Assembly (NCBI GenBank): GCA_018821785.1
Contig: JAHJLI010000144.1
Location: 1 to 47,778 of the forward strand
From: Pseudomonadota bacterium
GTDB taxonomy: Bacteria > Desulfobacterota > Desulfobulbia > Desulfobulbales > Desulfocapsaceae
Reading direction: 5' to 3'
Length of the DNA: 47,778 bases
Every line of letters starts with the position of its first letter. The stretch's first letter is position 1. The notes under the pieces are model-generated. The model worked only from the letters and a program-made list of their open reading frames with translations. It was not told the origin of the DNA and made no database searches. Position numbers and translations under genes: made by a program. Below are positions 25,963 through 34,792 of the stretch, in pieces.

Positions 25963-26805
25963 ATGGCCATTATCACCATATCAAGAGGATCTTACAGCAG
26001 GGGTAAGGAAGTCGCTGAAACACTGGCGAAAAAACTTGGATATGAATGTGTATCTCGGGATATCCTGCTGGAAACCTGCCAGGAATTTTCAATTCCGGAA
26101 ATTAGGCTGGTGAAAGCGCTGCACGATGCACCTTCCATCCTTGAACGATTCAGCCACGGCAGGGAAAGGTATATCAGTTATTTCCGTTCGGCTTTTTTGA
26201 ATCATGTGGCCAAGGACAACATTGTCTTCCATGGACTGTCGGGCCATTTTTTGCTTCAGGATATTGCTCACGCTTTGAAGGTGCGAATTATTGCCAATAT
26301 CGAAGATCGGGTAGCAGAGGAGATGAGGCGGGAAAAATGCTCGGCCGAAGATGCCAGGTACATGCTGACCAAAGACGATGAGGAACGTCGCCGATGGAGC
26401 ATGGCACTTTACGGAATGGATACCTGGAACAGCCGTCTCTATGATATGGTACTGCATATCGACACGCTGCAGGTGGAAGATGTTGTTGACGTGCTTGAAG
26501 GCATAGTGAAGAAAGGAAGATTCGATGCTACACCGGAATCACTTGCACTCCTGCAGGAACGGACCCTTATGGCTAACATTCACGCCAAAGTTGTTAGTTC
26601 TTCCCCCCATGTAACAGTCGCCATAGATGAGGGCGTTGCGACTCTCTCCAATCTTGACGGTGGTTTGAAAAATGATGGGGAGCAACGCCGGAAGATATCG
26701 GCAATGCTTATCGACACCTATGGTCTGAAAGATGTTGTTTTTGCCAAGCCGGTCAAGAGTAAAAAAGACCATATCAACACCTTCTATAATCTCGACCTCA
26801 GATAA
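25963..26805 (+). CDS. Cytidylate kinase-like protein with C-terminal BON-like domain
   Basis: A 280-residue protein. Residues 1-185 are a P-loop kinase of the cytidylate-kinase-like family: ITISRGSYSRGKEVAETLAKKLGYECVSRDIL carries the nucleotide-binding loop (SRGSYSRGKE), with the Arg-rich lid DDEERRRWSMALYG near 138-151. Residues about 200-265 (ANIHAKVVSSSPHVTVAIDEGVATLSN, ending TYGLKDVVFAKPV) look like a BON domain, a module that binds phospholipid or other ligands. The combination is unusual and the function is unknown. AGGAGG precedes ATG 25963; the longer frame from 25885 has no support. It is a single gene followed by a convergent outer-membrane protein gene. Confidence 0.8.
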   Translation: MAIITISRGSYSRGKEVAETLAKKLGYECVSRDILLETCQEFSIPEIRLVKALHDAPSILERFSHGRERYISYFRSAFLNHVAKDNIVFHGLSGHFLLQDIAHALKVRIIANIEDRVAEEMRREKCSAEDARYMLTKDDEERRRWSMALYGMDTWNSRLYDMVLHIDTLQVEDVVDVLEGIVKKGRFDATPESLALLQERTLMANIHAKVVSSSPHVTVAIDEGVATLSNLDGGLKNDGEQRRKISAMLIDTYGLKDVVFAKPVKSKKDHINTFYNLDLR

Positions 26806-26824
26806 ATTTCTATTGACTCTTTAT

Positions 26825-26863
26825 GGCCCCCCCGGTATTCCTTCTTTTTTACCGGATGGGGCC
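26825..26863. terminator. Possible terminator hairpin between convergent genes
   Basis: GGCCCC (26825-26830) and CCGGTA (26832-26837) pair with TACCGG (26850-26855) and GGGGCC (26858-26863). A T-run follows seven bases later on the plus strand. The position between converging genes fits, but the spacing to the T-run is long. Confidence 0.45.
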
Positions 26864-26924
26864 GGATGAGTTTTTCTTAGGGCCTCTGAAGAGAGCGATG
26901 ACTTGTCATCTATACCTACCTGCT

Positions 26925-27956
26925 CTAGTGAAATACTCTCCGATAAGCTGCCTCATTTTGATTATAGCCGAGAGCTGCTTCAAAAGTTACGGCTATGCCT
27001 GGATTAGCATGCCGATCATGTTCTTCCGGAAAGCTTAGGCGTGGAGATACTTCCAAAACCAGCCAGTCACGATAAAAGCGTTGCCGGTACCGAATGACAA
27101 ACTGCGTGTCTGTCATTTGGTAGCTTGGCTCTGTGTTGAAATAGAACCCGGACTCATAAGCAATTGCCTGGTATGCGCTTAGGACCTGGTACATCTTGAA
27201 TTGCTGGGCGTGGGGAACTCCAGACACTCCCTCCAACAAATTGATGCTGCTCGTCACGCGAAATAACAATTTAGCACTGAGTTGGTTATCCAAATAGTAG
27301 GTAGTATTGTTTTCCCAGCCATCGTCAGAATAGTAACGAAGACGATTGGCAAACCGGCCCTTCCAGGCACCAAAATCTTGATTCGTCCTATATCGTAAAC
27401 CGGCAAACATATATTTCAAGGAAGAGCCGGTTTCCACTGAAAAATTGTCGGTTTCCCCCTCTTTCACAAAGTATTGCAGAGCGGCAGCAAGCTTTCGATT
27501 ATCGGAATCCTGGTGCATTGTTTTGTTGGAAAGAGGATCGTTCTCCACATGAAAATCCTCATCTTCAGCTGCCTCAAAGAGGAAATTCAACCGGCTGGAA
27601 AGACTAGGCAGCTTCAGCCGGAGATCAAATCGAGGTTTGATCTCAAAGTTGTCCTTTTTGCTGTAACCAAGGGCTAACTTAACCGTCGCACGGGTTTGAT
27701 TGGCTTCGGAAACAGAGGTTCGATCGTCAAAAAACGAATCAAGCCATTGAGCGGTATTCAGCAGCATGGTCGAGGCCTCTGTCTGAGTTGCATCAAATTT
27801 TTTCTCCTGTTGTTTATCCAAAAGGGGGATGTCGTCTCCTTGATTTTCACCCCATGCTGCTGGATTTTCGGGCAATGTTGCCGCAAATAACAATCCATAC
27901 CCAAAAAAAATACCAAGAGATACAATGATCACATGGTGTAGCTTTGCCATATTCAT
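26925..27956 (-). CDS. Putative outer-membrane protein, unknown family
   Basis: A 343-residue protein with a signal peptide (about 1-26, GIFFGYGLLFAA-TLPEN) and a body rich in alternating aromatic and polar residues, such as RFANRLRYYSDDGWENNTTYYLDNQLSAKLLFRVT. This pattern suggests an outer-membrane beta barrel. Several strands end in aromatic residues and the protein closes with VFH. I do not recognise a named family; similar proteins are usually annotated as hypothetical. GAGAG precedes the ATG at 27956. It is divergent from the Cache kinase at 28.3 kb and convergent with the kinase-like gene. No transport or adhesion role can be assigned. Confidence 0.72.
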   Translation of the reverse strand: MNMAKLHHVIIVSLGIFFGYGLLFAATLPENPAAWGENQGDDIPLLDKQQEKKFDATQTEASTMLLNTAQWLDSFFDDRTSVSEANQTRATVKLALGYSKKDNFEIKPRFDLRLKLPSLSSRLNFLFEAAEDEDFHVENDPLSNKTMHQDSDNRKLAAALQYFVKEGETDNFSVETGSSLKYMFAGLRYRTNQDFGAWKGRFANRLRYYSDDGWENNTTYYLDNQLSAKLLFRVTSSINLLEGVSGVPHAQQFKMYQVLSAYQAIAYESGFYFNTEPSYQMTDTQFVIRYRQRFYRDWLVLEVSPRLSFPEEHDRHANPGIAVTFEAALGYNQNEAAYRRVFH

Positions 27957-28257
27957 TTCGCTCTCTTTAGCACCTTTGCGAAAATCAATCCATTAAGCCC
28001 TCACCTCAGGTTATCCTAAAAAACACAACTCTTCAACGTAACGCAAACAGAACCCCTCTCTTCACAGCCTCAATTTCAAGCATCAAAAAGGGCCCCTTAT
28101 ATGACACAGCTGTGATGCAGACATGCATCTGACTGTGCTTGAAAGCAATTCCTGCAAAGAGTAATGAGGCTGATTGGAGAGAATCTAATTTGACTTTAGC
28201 CGGGGCTTCAATTACGTTTAACGATAAATAGGGTTTATTACTCCTGTCAAAATGTAG
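27957..28257. other. Divergent intergenic region
   Basis: This lies between the outer-membrane protein gene (minus) and the Cache kinase gene (plus). It contains a hairpin in which GATGCA (28114-28119) pairs with TGCATC (28124-28129), flanked by CACAG/CTGTG. A minus-strand frame across it has no supported product. Confidence 0.4.
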
Positions 28258-30159
28258 ATGAAAAGCCCAATACGACTCCATTTTCCGATTGTGGTTCCGG
28301 TACGCATATTCATCCCGGTACTCCTTTCCATGTTCTTATTTGTCGGGACATTTTTCGGCTATATCCTTCCCCAGATCGAAGAGAATCTGATGGAACGAAA
28401 GCGGGAGATGATTCATGCTCTGAGCGAATCTGCGATGAGCACCATCCGTTATTTTGCCGAACTCGTAGAAAAAAATGGTCTGACCGAGGAAGAGGCCAAG
28501 CTGAGGGCGGTTGACCTCCTTCGTAACCTACGCTATGGACCGGACGGCAAGGACTATTTCTGGATCAACGACACCTATCCGCGAATGATTATGCATCCTT
28601 ACCGGCCCGACCTTGAAGGTCAGGATGTGAGTGAGACCCAGGATTCGGCCGGCATGAAACTTTTTCAAGCCTTTTTGCAGGAGGTGAAAAAGAAGGATGG
28701 CGGAGGCTATGTCAGCTATCACTGGCAGTGGCAGGACGAACCGGACCGGATCTTTTCAAAGATATCGTTTGTTCAGGAATATCGTCCATGGCATTGGATC
28801 ATTGGTACCGGGGTCTATGTCGAGGATGTGCGTGCTCAGATCGCTGCGATCACTACTCGGATGACCTTTGTCTTTCTCGGTATTGTCGTAGTTATCGCCA
28901 TTCTTTCGGTCTATGTGGTCTGGCAGGGAGGACAGGCCGAAAGCAATCGCCGGGAGATGGAGGAATCCCTGCGCGCAAGCGAAAACAAATACCGACTGCT
29001 GGCTGAAACCGCCCGAGAGATCATAATGCTCTTCGATTCCGACCTGCGGATCACCTATGTCAACGCTGCCTGGCGCAGGATCAGCGGTTATCGGCCCGGT
29101 GAAATGCGGAATATACTGATAACCGACCTTATTCCCTCACCCGAGCGAGGTCTCTTTCTCGCCCGGCTGGCGGAAATTGATAATGACCGGGTGGACGACT
29201 ATCTATTTGAGACCCATATTATTCTGCAACAGGAGCGGGCCATCGTCGTCGAGGCCACCTTTGCCAAGATGGAACAGACCGGCACCTCCACTACCTTTCT
29301 GATGGCAGCCAGGGACACTACTGAAAAAAAGAAGATCGAAGCCCAGGCCAAGATGCATCAGGAGCAGTTGATGCAAACCAATAAAATGGTGGCCCTTGGC
29401 ACGCTAGTGTCTGGTGTCGCCCATGAAATAAATAATCCTATTTCCTCAGTGATGTTGAACATCCAGGTTTTCGAGAAATTCTGGCAGGCGGTCCAGCCGG
29501 TCCTCGACCAGTATCATTCTGAAAACGGTGGTTTCGAAGTAGGGCCGATGACCTATCCGCAGCTGCGGGAGAGAATGCCGAAACTGCTGCATTTTTCTAT
29601 GGAAGGGGTAGAGCGGGTCAAGCGAATTGTCGGCGATCTCAAGGAGTTCTCCGGTCAGCAACCCTCCGACCTGCGTGAAACGGTAAGCCTCAATGAGGTG
29701 GTGGATAAGGCCATCGGCCTTATCTCCAGTATAATCAAGAAAGCAACCAACGATTTTCAAGTCGTTTATGACGAAAACCTGCCGACCCTGCAAGGCAACA
29801 GCCAACGGCTGGTCCAGGTTACCATTAATCTGGTGGTTAACGCCTGCCAGGCCCTCATCGATCCTTCCCAGGGCATTTGCCTGACTACCGGATATATGGA
29901 AGAATCAGAGGAAATCTATCTGGAGGTCCGCGACGCCGGCCAGGGCATGACTCCGGAGGTCCTGGTGCGGATCAAGGACCCCTTTTTCACCACCAAAAGG
30001 GACAGCAGCGGCACCGGGCTGGGGTTGGCCATATCCGACACCATCGTCCGCAACCACGGTGGCTGGATGGACTTTACTTCAGTGCCGCAGCAGGGCACCG
30101 TCGCTACTATGCGGTTGCCGCGCTACAGCCCGGATGAGGTCGTCGGGAGAATGATATGA
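28258..30159 (+). CDS. Single-Cache PAS sensor histidine kinase
   Basis: A 633-residue membrane kinase. It has one helix near 16-38 and a periplasmic sCache_2 domain (about 40-205; DGKDYFWINDTYPRMIMHPYRPDLEGQDVS is characteristic of this small-organic-acid sensor). A second helix (about 205-225), a PAS domain (about 240-365) and HisKA with His389 (GVAHEINNPISSV) follow. The HATPase_c is complete (NLVVNACQALID, DAGQGMT, GTGLGLAIS). Its stop overlaps the next gene's start by 4 bp (ATGA), so it is translationally coupled to the NtrC-type regulator. The acetate transporter gene downstream suggests that acetate or a related acid is the signal (inference). Confidence 0.94.
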   Translation: MKSPIRLHFPIVVPVRIFIPVLLSMFLFVGTFFGYILPQIEENLMERKREMIHALSESAMSTIRYFAELVEKNGLTEEEAKLRAVDLLRNLRYGPDGKDYFWINDTYPRMIMHPYRPDLEGQDVSETQDSAGMKLFQAFLQEVKKKDGGGYVSYHWQWQDEPDRIFSKISFVQEYRPWHWIIGTGVYVEDVRAQIAAITTRMTFVFLGIVVVIAILSVYVVWQGGQAESNRREMEESLRASENKYRLLAETAREIIMLFDSDLRITYVNAAWRRISGYRPGEMRNILITDLIPSPERGLFLARLAEIDNDRVDDYLFETHIILQQERAIVVEATFAKMEQTGTSTTFLMAARDTTEKKKIEAQAKMHQEQLMQTNKMVALGTLVSGVAHEINNPISSVMLNIQVFEKFWQAVQPVLDQYHSENGGFEVGPMTYPQLRERMPKLLHFSMEGVERVKRIVGDLKEFSGQQPSDLRETVSLNEVVDKAIGLISSIIKKATNDFQVVYDENLPTLQGNSQRLVQVTINLVVNACQALIDPSQGICLTTGYMEESEEIYLEVRDAGQGMTPEVLVRIKDPFFTTKRDSSGTGLGLAISDTIVRNHGGWMDFTSVPQQGTVATMRLPRYSPDEVVGRMI

Positions 30160-31574
30160 AGAATACACTGTATCCAGCTGAGCCGATCCTGGTCGTAGAT
30201 GACGAAGAGGCCATCCTTTTATCGGTGGATACCATTCTGCAACTGGCGGGGATGAATAACGTTCTTACCTGCTCCGACAGCAGGCAGGCTCTGGAGATTA
30301 TACAAAAATACAGGCCAAGTGTGGTTCTCCTCGACCTGAACATGCCCCATTTCAGCGGCGAGGCGATCCACGAACGTTTGGCAAGTCTCTATCCCCATAT
30401 TCCGGTGATCATCATCACCGGCCGAATCGATGCTGAGACGGCGGTGGAGCGCATGAAATCAGGGGCCTTCGATTATATCGTCAAACCGGTGGATGAGAAG
30501 CGCCTGGTCGAAACCGTCAAGAAGAGTCTGCAGTATAAAGATTTACTTCAGGAAAATCAGGTTGTCGGGGAAGAAGCCGGCAAGGGCCTGCTCCAGAATC
30601 CGCAGGCCTTCGCCGCCCTCATCACCAATTCACCCAAGATGCTGCAGATCTTCGGGTATGCCGAGTCGGTGGCCACGACTCTGCAACCGCTGCTGATTTG
30701 CGGCGAGACCGGAACCGGCAAGGAGTTGATGGCCAGGGCCATCCATACAGTGAGCGGCTGCCCTGGTGAGTTTGTTGCCGTCAATGTCGCAGGCCTTGAT
30801 GACAATGTCTTTGCCGATACCCTTTTCGGCCATGTCAAGGGGGCCTTTACCGGGGCCGAGGAACACCGACCGGGGTTGATCGATAAAGCTGCAGGCGGCA
30901 CTCTTTTCCTTGATGAGATCGGCGATCTCTCGTCCGGTTCGCAGATAAAGCTGCTGCGGCTGCTTCAGGAGAAGGAATACATGCCCCTCGGCCAGGACAG
31001 CAACCGGAGGAGCACGGCACGGATCATTGCCTCGACCCATGTTGATCTCTGGGACCTGCAGAATAGAGAACTTTTCCGCCAAGACCTGCATTATCGCTTG
31101 CGGACACATAAGATTCTTCTGCCGCCCCTGCGGGAACGCCGGGAAGATATTGGATTACTGGTCGAACATTTTGCCACGTGGTCGGCCGAGACCCTGCATC
31201 GACAGAAACCGCACATCCCGCGGGAACTGACGACCATGCTCGAATCTTATCGTTTTCCAGGCAACGTTCGGGAGTTGCAAGCCATGGTGTTTGATGCCAT
31301 AGCCCGGCACAAAAGTGGTGCCATCTCCCTCGCCGTCTTTCGCCATCATATTTGGCAGGCCAGCAAGGACGAGGGGCGAAGCTGTGATGGCAGCGAGCGG
31401 CAGGGAGTGCCGATTTTGTTTGCCGAACCTTTACCGACGATCAAGGAGGCCATTCGGATGCTGGTAGAGGAGGCGATGCAACGAGCTGGCGGGAATCAGA
31501 CCACTGCCGCATCGATGCTCGGTATCAGCCAGCAGGCCCTTAGCAAGCGCTTGAAAAATCGCGAAGACCTGTGA
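30156..31574 (+). CDS. NtrC-family sigma-54-dependent response regulator
   Basis: A 472-residue activator. It has a receiver domain (1-125) with Asp60 (VVLLDLNMPH) and an AAA+ domain with Walker A GETGTGKE and the sigma-54 contact loop GAFTGA intact (HVKGAFTGAEE). A Fis-type helix-turn-helix lies at the end (NQTTAASMLGISQQALSKRL). Phosphorylated by the kinase in front of it, it should bind DNA and open sigma-54 promoters. Its likely target is the acetate transporter gene just downstream, where a good sigma-54 promoter and three matching palindromes are found. The gene overlaps the kinase by 4 bp. No autoregulatory sites were seen upstream of the kinase. Confidence 0.95.
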   Translation: MKNTLYPAEPILVVDDEEAILLSVDTILQLAGMNNVLTCSDSRQALEIIQKYRPSVVLLDLNMPHFSGEAIHERLASLYPHIPVIIITGRIDAETAVERMKSGAFDYIVKPVDEKRLVETVKKSLQYKDLLQENQVVGEEAGKGLLQNPQAFAALITNSPKMLQIFGYAESVATTLQPLLICGETGTGKELMARAIHTVSGCPGEFVAVNVAGLDDNVFADTLFGHVKGAFTGAEEHRPGLIDKAAGGTLFLDEIGDLSSGSQIKLLRLLQEKEYMPLGQDSNRRSTARIIASTHVDLWDLQNRELFRQDLHYRLRTHKILLPPLRERREDIGLLVEHFATWSAETLHRQKPHIPRELTTMLESYRFPGNVRELQAMVFDAIARHKSGAISLAVFRHHIWQASKDEGRSCDGSERQGVPILFAEPLPTIKEAIRMLVEEAMQRAGGNQTTAASMLGISQQALSKRLKNREDL

Positions 31575-31582
31575 AAAGCCCA

Positions 31583-31596
31583 ACAACTTTGGTTGT
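31583..31596. promoter_or_regulatory. Palindromic activator site 1 (ACAAC-N4-GTTGT)
   Basis: ACAACTTTGGTTGT, perfectly palindromic in its outer five bases. It is identical to the copy at 31669 and lies about 190 bp before the predicted transcription start of the acetate transporter. It is a candidate binding site for the adjacent NtrC-type regulator. Confidence 0.6.
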
Positions 31597-31600
31597 AGAC

Positions 31601-31614
31601 ACAATATAGGTTGT
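31601..31614. promoter_or_regulatory. Palindromic activator site 2 (degenerate copy)
   Basis: ACAATATAGGTTGT, 18 bp downstream of site 1. It keeps nine of the ten conserved arm bases (ACAAt/GTTGT), so it is probably a weaker second site bound together with site 1. Confidence 0.5.
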
Positions 31615-31668
31615 TCTTGGTTAACCGGGCTTAATTGCTGTCTTTTTTACCCTTTACCCTTCTGTTTC

Positions 31669-31682
31669 ACAACTTTGGTTGT
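31669..31682. promoter_or_regulatory. Palindromic activator site 3 (exact copy of site 1)
   Basis: ACAACTTTGGTTGT again, 86 bp downstream of site 1 and about 67 bp upstream of the -24 element. This is the usual distance for an enhancer site of a sigma-54 activator. Confidence 0.6.
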
Positions 31683-31748
31683 GACCCTGGCTGTTGCCCC
31701 TGCTCTCTAACTAGCTGTATTTATAAACTTTTAAAAATATCATCTAAG

Positions 31749-31764
31749 TGGTACGCCATTTGCT
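31749..31764 (+). promoter_or_regulatory. Sigma-54 (-24/-12) promoter of the acetate transporter gene
   Basis: TGGTACGCCATTTGCT matches the TGGCAC-N5-TTGCA/T consensus, with the invariant GG (31750-31751) and GC (31762-31763) separated by exactly ten bases. Transcription would start near 31775, about 50 bp before the start codon. Confidence 0.78.
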
Positions 31765-31826
31765 TTTATTAGGGCAAGACTAGGTAAAAGCAGAACTCTT
31801 CTTCAAACACAACAGGAGGTAACACA

Positions 31827-32447
31827 ATGGCAAACACTCAGACACCTTTAGCAAACCCGGGCGTTGTTGGATTGGCGGGATTCGGTCTTACCACCCTCTT
31901 ACTCCAGTTTCATAATCTTGGCTTGTGCGGTATGGGGCCGGTCTTGGCCCTGGGGCTGGTCTTTGGCGGTCTCGCCCAGATGATTGCCGGCTACCAGGAG
32001 TTTAAGGTTGGCAATAATTTCGGCTACAGTGCCTTTGTGTCTTATGGTGCCTTCTGGATTTCCCTGGCGGTGATCCTGCTATGCAATAAATTCCAGGTCT
32101 ACCCATCGAGCGGCACCGACCTCGGCTATTTCCTCGTTGGCTGGACCCTCTACACCATGATTTTGTGGGTTGCGGCCCTGCGGATCCATGGTGCCATGGC
32201 CTCGACCTTTACTCTGCTTGTCGCTGGTTTTATTCTTCTCGATCTCGCACATTTCGGCTACCCGGCGATGACGAAGGTTGCAGCCTATGTGCTCATCCTT
32301 TGTGCCCTCAATGCCTGGTATATGATGGCGCATGTCATCTTCAAACAGGTCTTCGGTCGAGATGTGTTGCCAGTCGGCAAACCGTGGATCGATGCCAAGG
32401 AAGTGGAGTCGGTTTCTATGCAAAAGGTTGGTGTTTTCAGCAACTGA
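31827..32447 (+). CDS. satP: Acetate uptake transporter, SatP/YaaH (GPR1/FUN34) family
   Basis: A 206-residue inner-membrane protein with six predicted helices. The family signature near the N-terminus is NPGVVGLAGFGLTTLLLQFHN (the NPAPLGL motif of the acetate transporter family), with GGLAQMIAGYQEFKVGNNFGYSAF following. Members move acetate or succinate with protons. AGGAGG stands upstream of the ATG. The gene has its own sigma-54 promoter and lies downstream of a Cache kinase/NtrC pair, so uptake is probably switched on by an external organic acid. The length is normal for the family. Confidence 0.93.
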   Translation: MANTQTPLANPGVVGLAGFGLTTLLLQFHNLGLCGMGPVLALGLVFGGLAQMIAGYQEFKVGNNFGYSAFVSYGAFWISLAVILLCNKFQVYPSSGTDLGYFLVGWTLYTMILWVAALRIHGAMASTFTLLVAGFILLDLAHFGYPAMTKVAAYVLILCALNAWYMMAHVIFKQVFGRDVLPVGKPWIDAKEVESVSMQKVGVFSN

Positions 32448-32585
32448 GTCGATATCCATTCCGACGGCCTTGAGTTTTCTAAGAGTCGGCTGCAGCTTAA
32501 TCCATCCATGATTTGCTGTGGCCGATTCTTTTGTCCGGCCCATCATTGCCAGGATCATTGATTCATCCTCCTCTGGCAGACTGTT

Positions 32586-33896
32586 TCACCTTGTGAACCC
32601 CGGCCAGCATACGGTCAACCTGGCTCCGCGTTGCAGTGGTGCATCGGTTACGGTTGCTCGGCCATTATGCCACTTGAGAATTCTCGCCACAATAGCTAAT
32701 CCGAGGCCGTAACCTCCCGACGTTCTGCTGCGGCTTGAATCCAGGCGGGTAAAGGGTTCGAAGACTTTCAGCCGTTCGGCTTTGGGTATTCCCGGCCCGT
32801 CATCGTCAATGTGGATGGAACACTCCTCACCATTTCGTTCAACGAGGACCTGTATCTCACTCTTGGCAAAGTGAGCCGCGTTCTGCATGAGGTTGCCGAT
32901 GGCCCTGGCCATATATCTTGGTTCGAAACGTACATGGCTGGAATCTGTATCAAGGTGACAATGCAGGTGACAGCGGATGGTACTGTCGTCAGGAATTGAC
33001 TCGGCCATAACCTGATGAAGGAAGGGTTCAAGGTGGTGGACATTAAACTTCAGCTCAGGTTTCTCACGGTCGAAACGGGCGAAGGTGAGCAGCTCGCAGA
33101 CCAGGTCTTCCAGTTCGGTGACGTCGGTCTGCAGTTCTCGGGCATAATGGGCTCTTTTCTCCCTGTCTTCGGCGGTTTCAAGCATTTCCAGGCCGAATCG
33201 AAGACGCGACAGCGGTGTCCGTAATTCATGGGAGACCGCATTGGTGAGCTCCTTGTGTGAGCTGATCAGCTGCCCGATTCTCTCGGCCATGGTATTAAAG
33301 GCTAGGGCCAGGGGGGCGAGATTAGAGAGTTCTGACATATCGACACGAGTATTGAATTCACCATTGCCGAAGGCCATCGCTGCGTTGCTCAATCTTCGTA
33401 ACTGGCGCCAATACGGTATAATGCAGATGAGGGTCAGAAGACCGATAATGATGATTATCGCGAACCAGATGACGAGGTTGAAATAGCCCGGGTCGGGCTC
33501 TAGAACGGAGAAAGGGCCTTTTCTTAGAACCATGTCACTTCCTCCGATCCGCTGGTAGAGTAATTCGCCGTCGTCGACAACGGCTATTTTCCCGTTACGG
33601 AGTGGTTCCATCTGCTCCTTGGTGAGCGTCAGTTCTGAAATGGCCAGCAAAGCAATCTTATATCCGAATTGGGGTTCCAGTTGGGAGATACGATTCTTCC
33701 ATTCATCACCTGGCAGACGCAGCAGGTCTTCTTCCATCATATGGAAGGCACCTCTGGCAAGCTGTCGATTATATTCTGTTATTGAGTCGTTAAGGTGGAC
33801 TTTTGCAACTTTATTGATCACTGGCCCTAAGATGAATTGCACAAAGAGCAGGGAAAAAACAAGAAACAAGTAGGCACCTAAAAAAAGTCTTTTCAT
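32586..33896 (-). CDS. RstB-like sensor histidine kinase
   Basis: A 436-residue kinase laid out like E. coli RstB: helix at 5-25, a short periplasmic domain of about 115 residues, helix at 140-162, HAMP (about 163-215), HisKA with His223 (AVSHELRTPLSRLRFGLEM), and HATPase_c (NLMQNAAHFA, DDDGPGIP, GGYGLGLAIV). Similarity to RstB extends over the whole length, including RIGGSDMVLRKGPF in the sensor part. RstB responds in enteric bacteria to acid or Mg2+-linked signals through PhoP; whether that holds here is unknown. Its start lies 2 bp after the RstA-like gene stop, so the two form an operon. Confidence 0.92.
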   Translation of the reverse strand: MKRLFLGAYLFLVFSLLFVQFILGPVINKVAKVHLNDSITEYNRQLARGAFHMMEEDLLRLPGDEWKNRISQLEPQFGYKIALLAISELTLTKEQMEPLRNGKIAVVDDGELLYQRIGGSDMVLRKGPFSVLEPDPGYFNLVIWFAIIIIIGLLTLICIIPYWRQLRRLSNAAMAFGNGEFNTRVDMSELSNLAPLALAFNTMAERIGQLISSHKELTNAVSHELRTPLSRLRFGLEMLETAEDREKRAHYARELQTDVTELEDLVCELLTFARFDREKPELKFNVHHLEPFLHQVMAESIPDDSTIRCHLHCHLDTDSSHVRFEPRYMARAIGNLMQNAAHFAKSEIQVLVERNGEECSIHIDDDGPGIPKAERLKVFEPFTRLDSSRSRTSGGYGLGLAIVARILKWHNGRATVTDAPLQRGARLTVCWPGFTR

Positions 33897-33898
33897 TG

Positions 33899-34642
33899 TT
33901 AATACCTGCTCCTGTAATCGTTGTCATCCCAGGCGTCTTTGACAAACAGATAGCCGAGGCCCCAAACTGTTTTGATGCGCCACGGTTTTGTCGCATTATC
34001 CCCCAGTTTCTTTCGTAGCCTGGAAATGGCAATATCCACCGACCGGTCAAGGCCGTCATAGGCGATTCCCCTGGTTTCGCGAAAGAGCATCTCGCGGTCC
34101 AGGGTGCGACCACCATGGACCGCGAGGATCCACAGCAGGGCAAATTCATTGCTGGTCAAATCGACGGGGATTCCGCAAAGAGTAACAGTCTGCGAGATCT
34201 GACTGATGCGCAGGGAGCCGAAAACCAGTTCTTCAACCGTTTCCGATTCGCCTCGACCGTTGTGTTGTGGTTGGCTGAACCGGCGCAGGAGTGCGCGGAT
34301 GCGAGCTAAAAGAACTCGTGGTTCGACCGGTTTCTTCACATAATCGTCGGCGCCAAGCTCGAGGCCCACCACCTGATCGGTATCGTCCTCGCGGGCGGTC
34401 AGCATGAGAACCGGGCCTGAATACTCCTGGCGAACCGTGCGGCACACCGTCAGTCCGTCCATTCCCGGCAACATCAGATCAAGGATGACGAGATCCGGTT
34501 GTTCTGTGAGGATGCGGGTTGATCCGGTGTCACCTCGACCCTCTATGGCGACCAAAAAACCTTGGGCAACGAGATATTCTTTGATCAGCTTGGCTAATCG
34601 CTCATCGTCCTCAATTAAAAGGATACGGGGTGTTTCAGACAT
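33899..34642 (-). CDS. RstA-like OmpR-family response regulator
   Basis: A 247-residue regulator. It has a receiver domain (1-120) with Asp55 (VILDLMLPGMDG) and Lys107 (VKKPVEP), and a winged-helix DNA-binding domain (about 140-238). The recognition region SYDGLDRSVDIAISRLRKKLGDNA and the ending IKTVWGLGYLF agree closely with E. coli RstA. It should be phosphorylated by the RstB-like kinase encoded directly downstream. A sequence close to the RstA box lies 137 bp upstream in the divergent space shared with an outer-membrane protein gene, which is therefore a likely target. Confidence 0.93.
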   Translation of the reverse strand: MSETPRILLIEDDERLAKLIKEYLVAQGFLVAIEGRGDTGSTRILTEQPDLVILDLMLPGMDGLTVCRTVRQEYSGPVLMLTAREDDTDQVVGLELGADDYVKKPVEPRVLLARIRALLRRFSQPQHNGRGESETVEELVFGSLRISQISQTVTLCGIPVDLTSNEFALLWILAVHGGRTLDREMLFRETRGIAYDGLDRSVDIAISRLRKKLGDNATKPWRIKTVWGLGYLFVKDAWDDNDYRSRY

Positions 34643-34778
34643 TGATGCGAGCTCCGATTCAATGAGTACAAGTCAGCAGGTGCCCGGTTTTCACCAGGTC
34701 CCCAAGAAGAATATTTACAATTCACGTTTTACTTTAGCATAGCTTCAAAAGACCAACTGTTGTTTTTTTGTCTTCAAA

Positions 34779-34792
34779 TGTAACAATTTGTA
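34779..34792. promoter_or_regulatory. RstA-box-like site
   Basis: TGTAACAATTTGTA is the complement of TACAAATTGTTACA, matching the E. coli RstA box TACATNTNGTTACA in all but one of its fixed positions. It lies 137 bp upstream of the rstA-like gene and about 310 bp before the outer-membrane gene. Confidence 0.5.

Noticed and set aside
28033..28281. An 82-codon minus-strand frame upstream of the Cache kinase
   Set aside because: It overlaps the kinase start, covers the probable promoter region and shows no domain.
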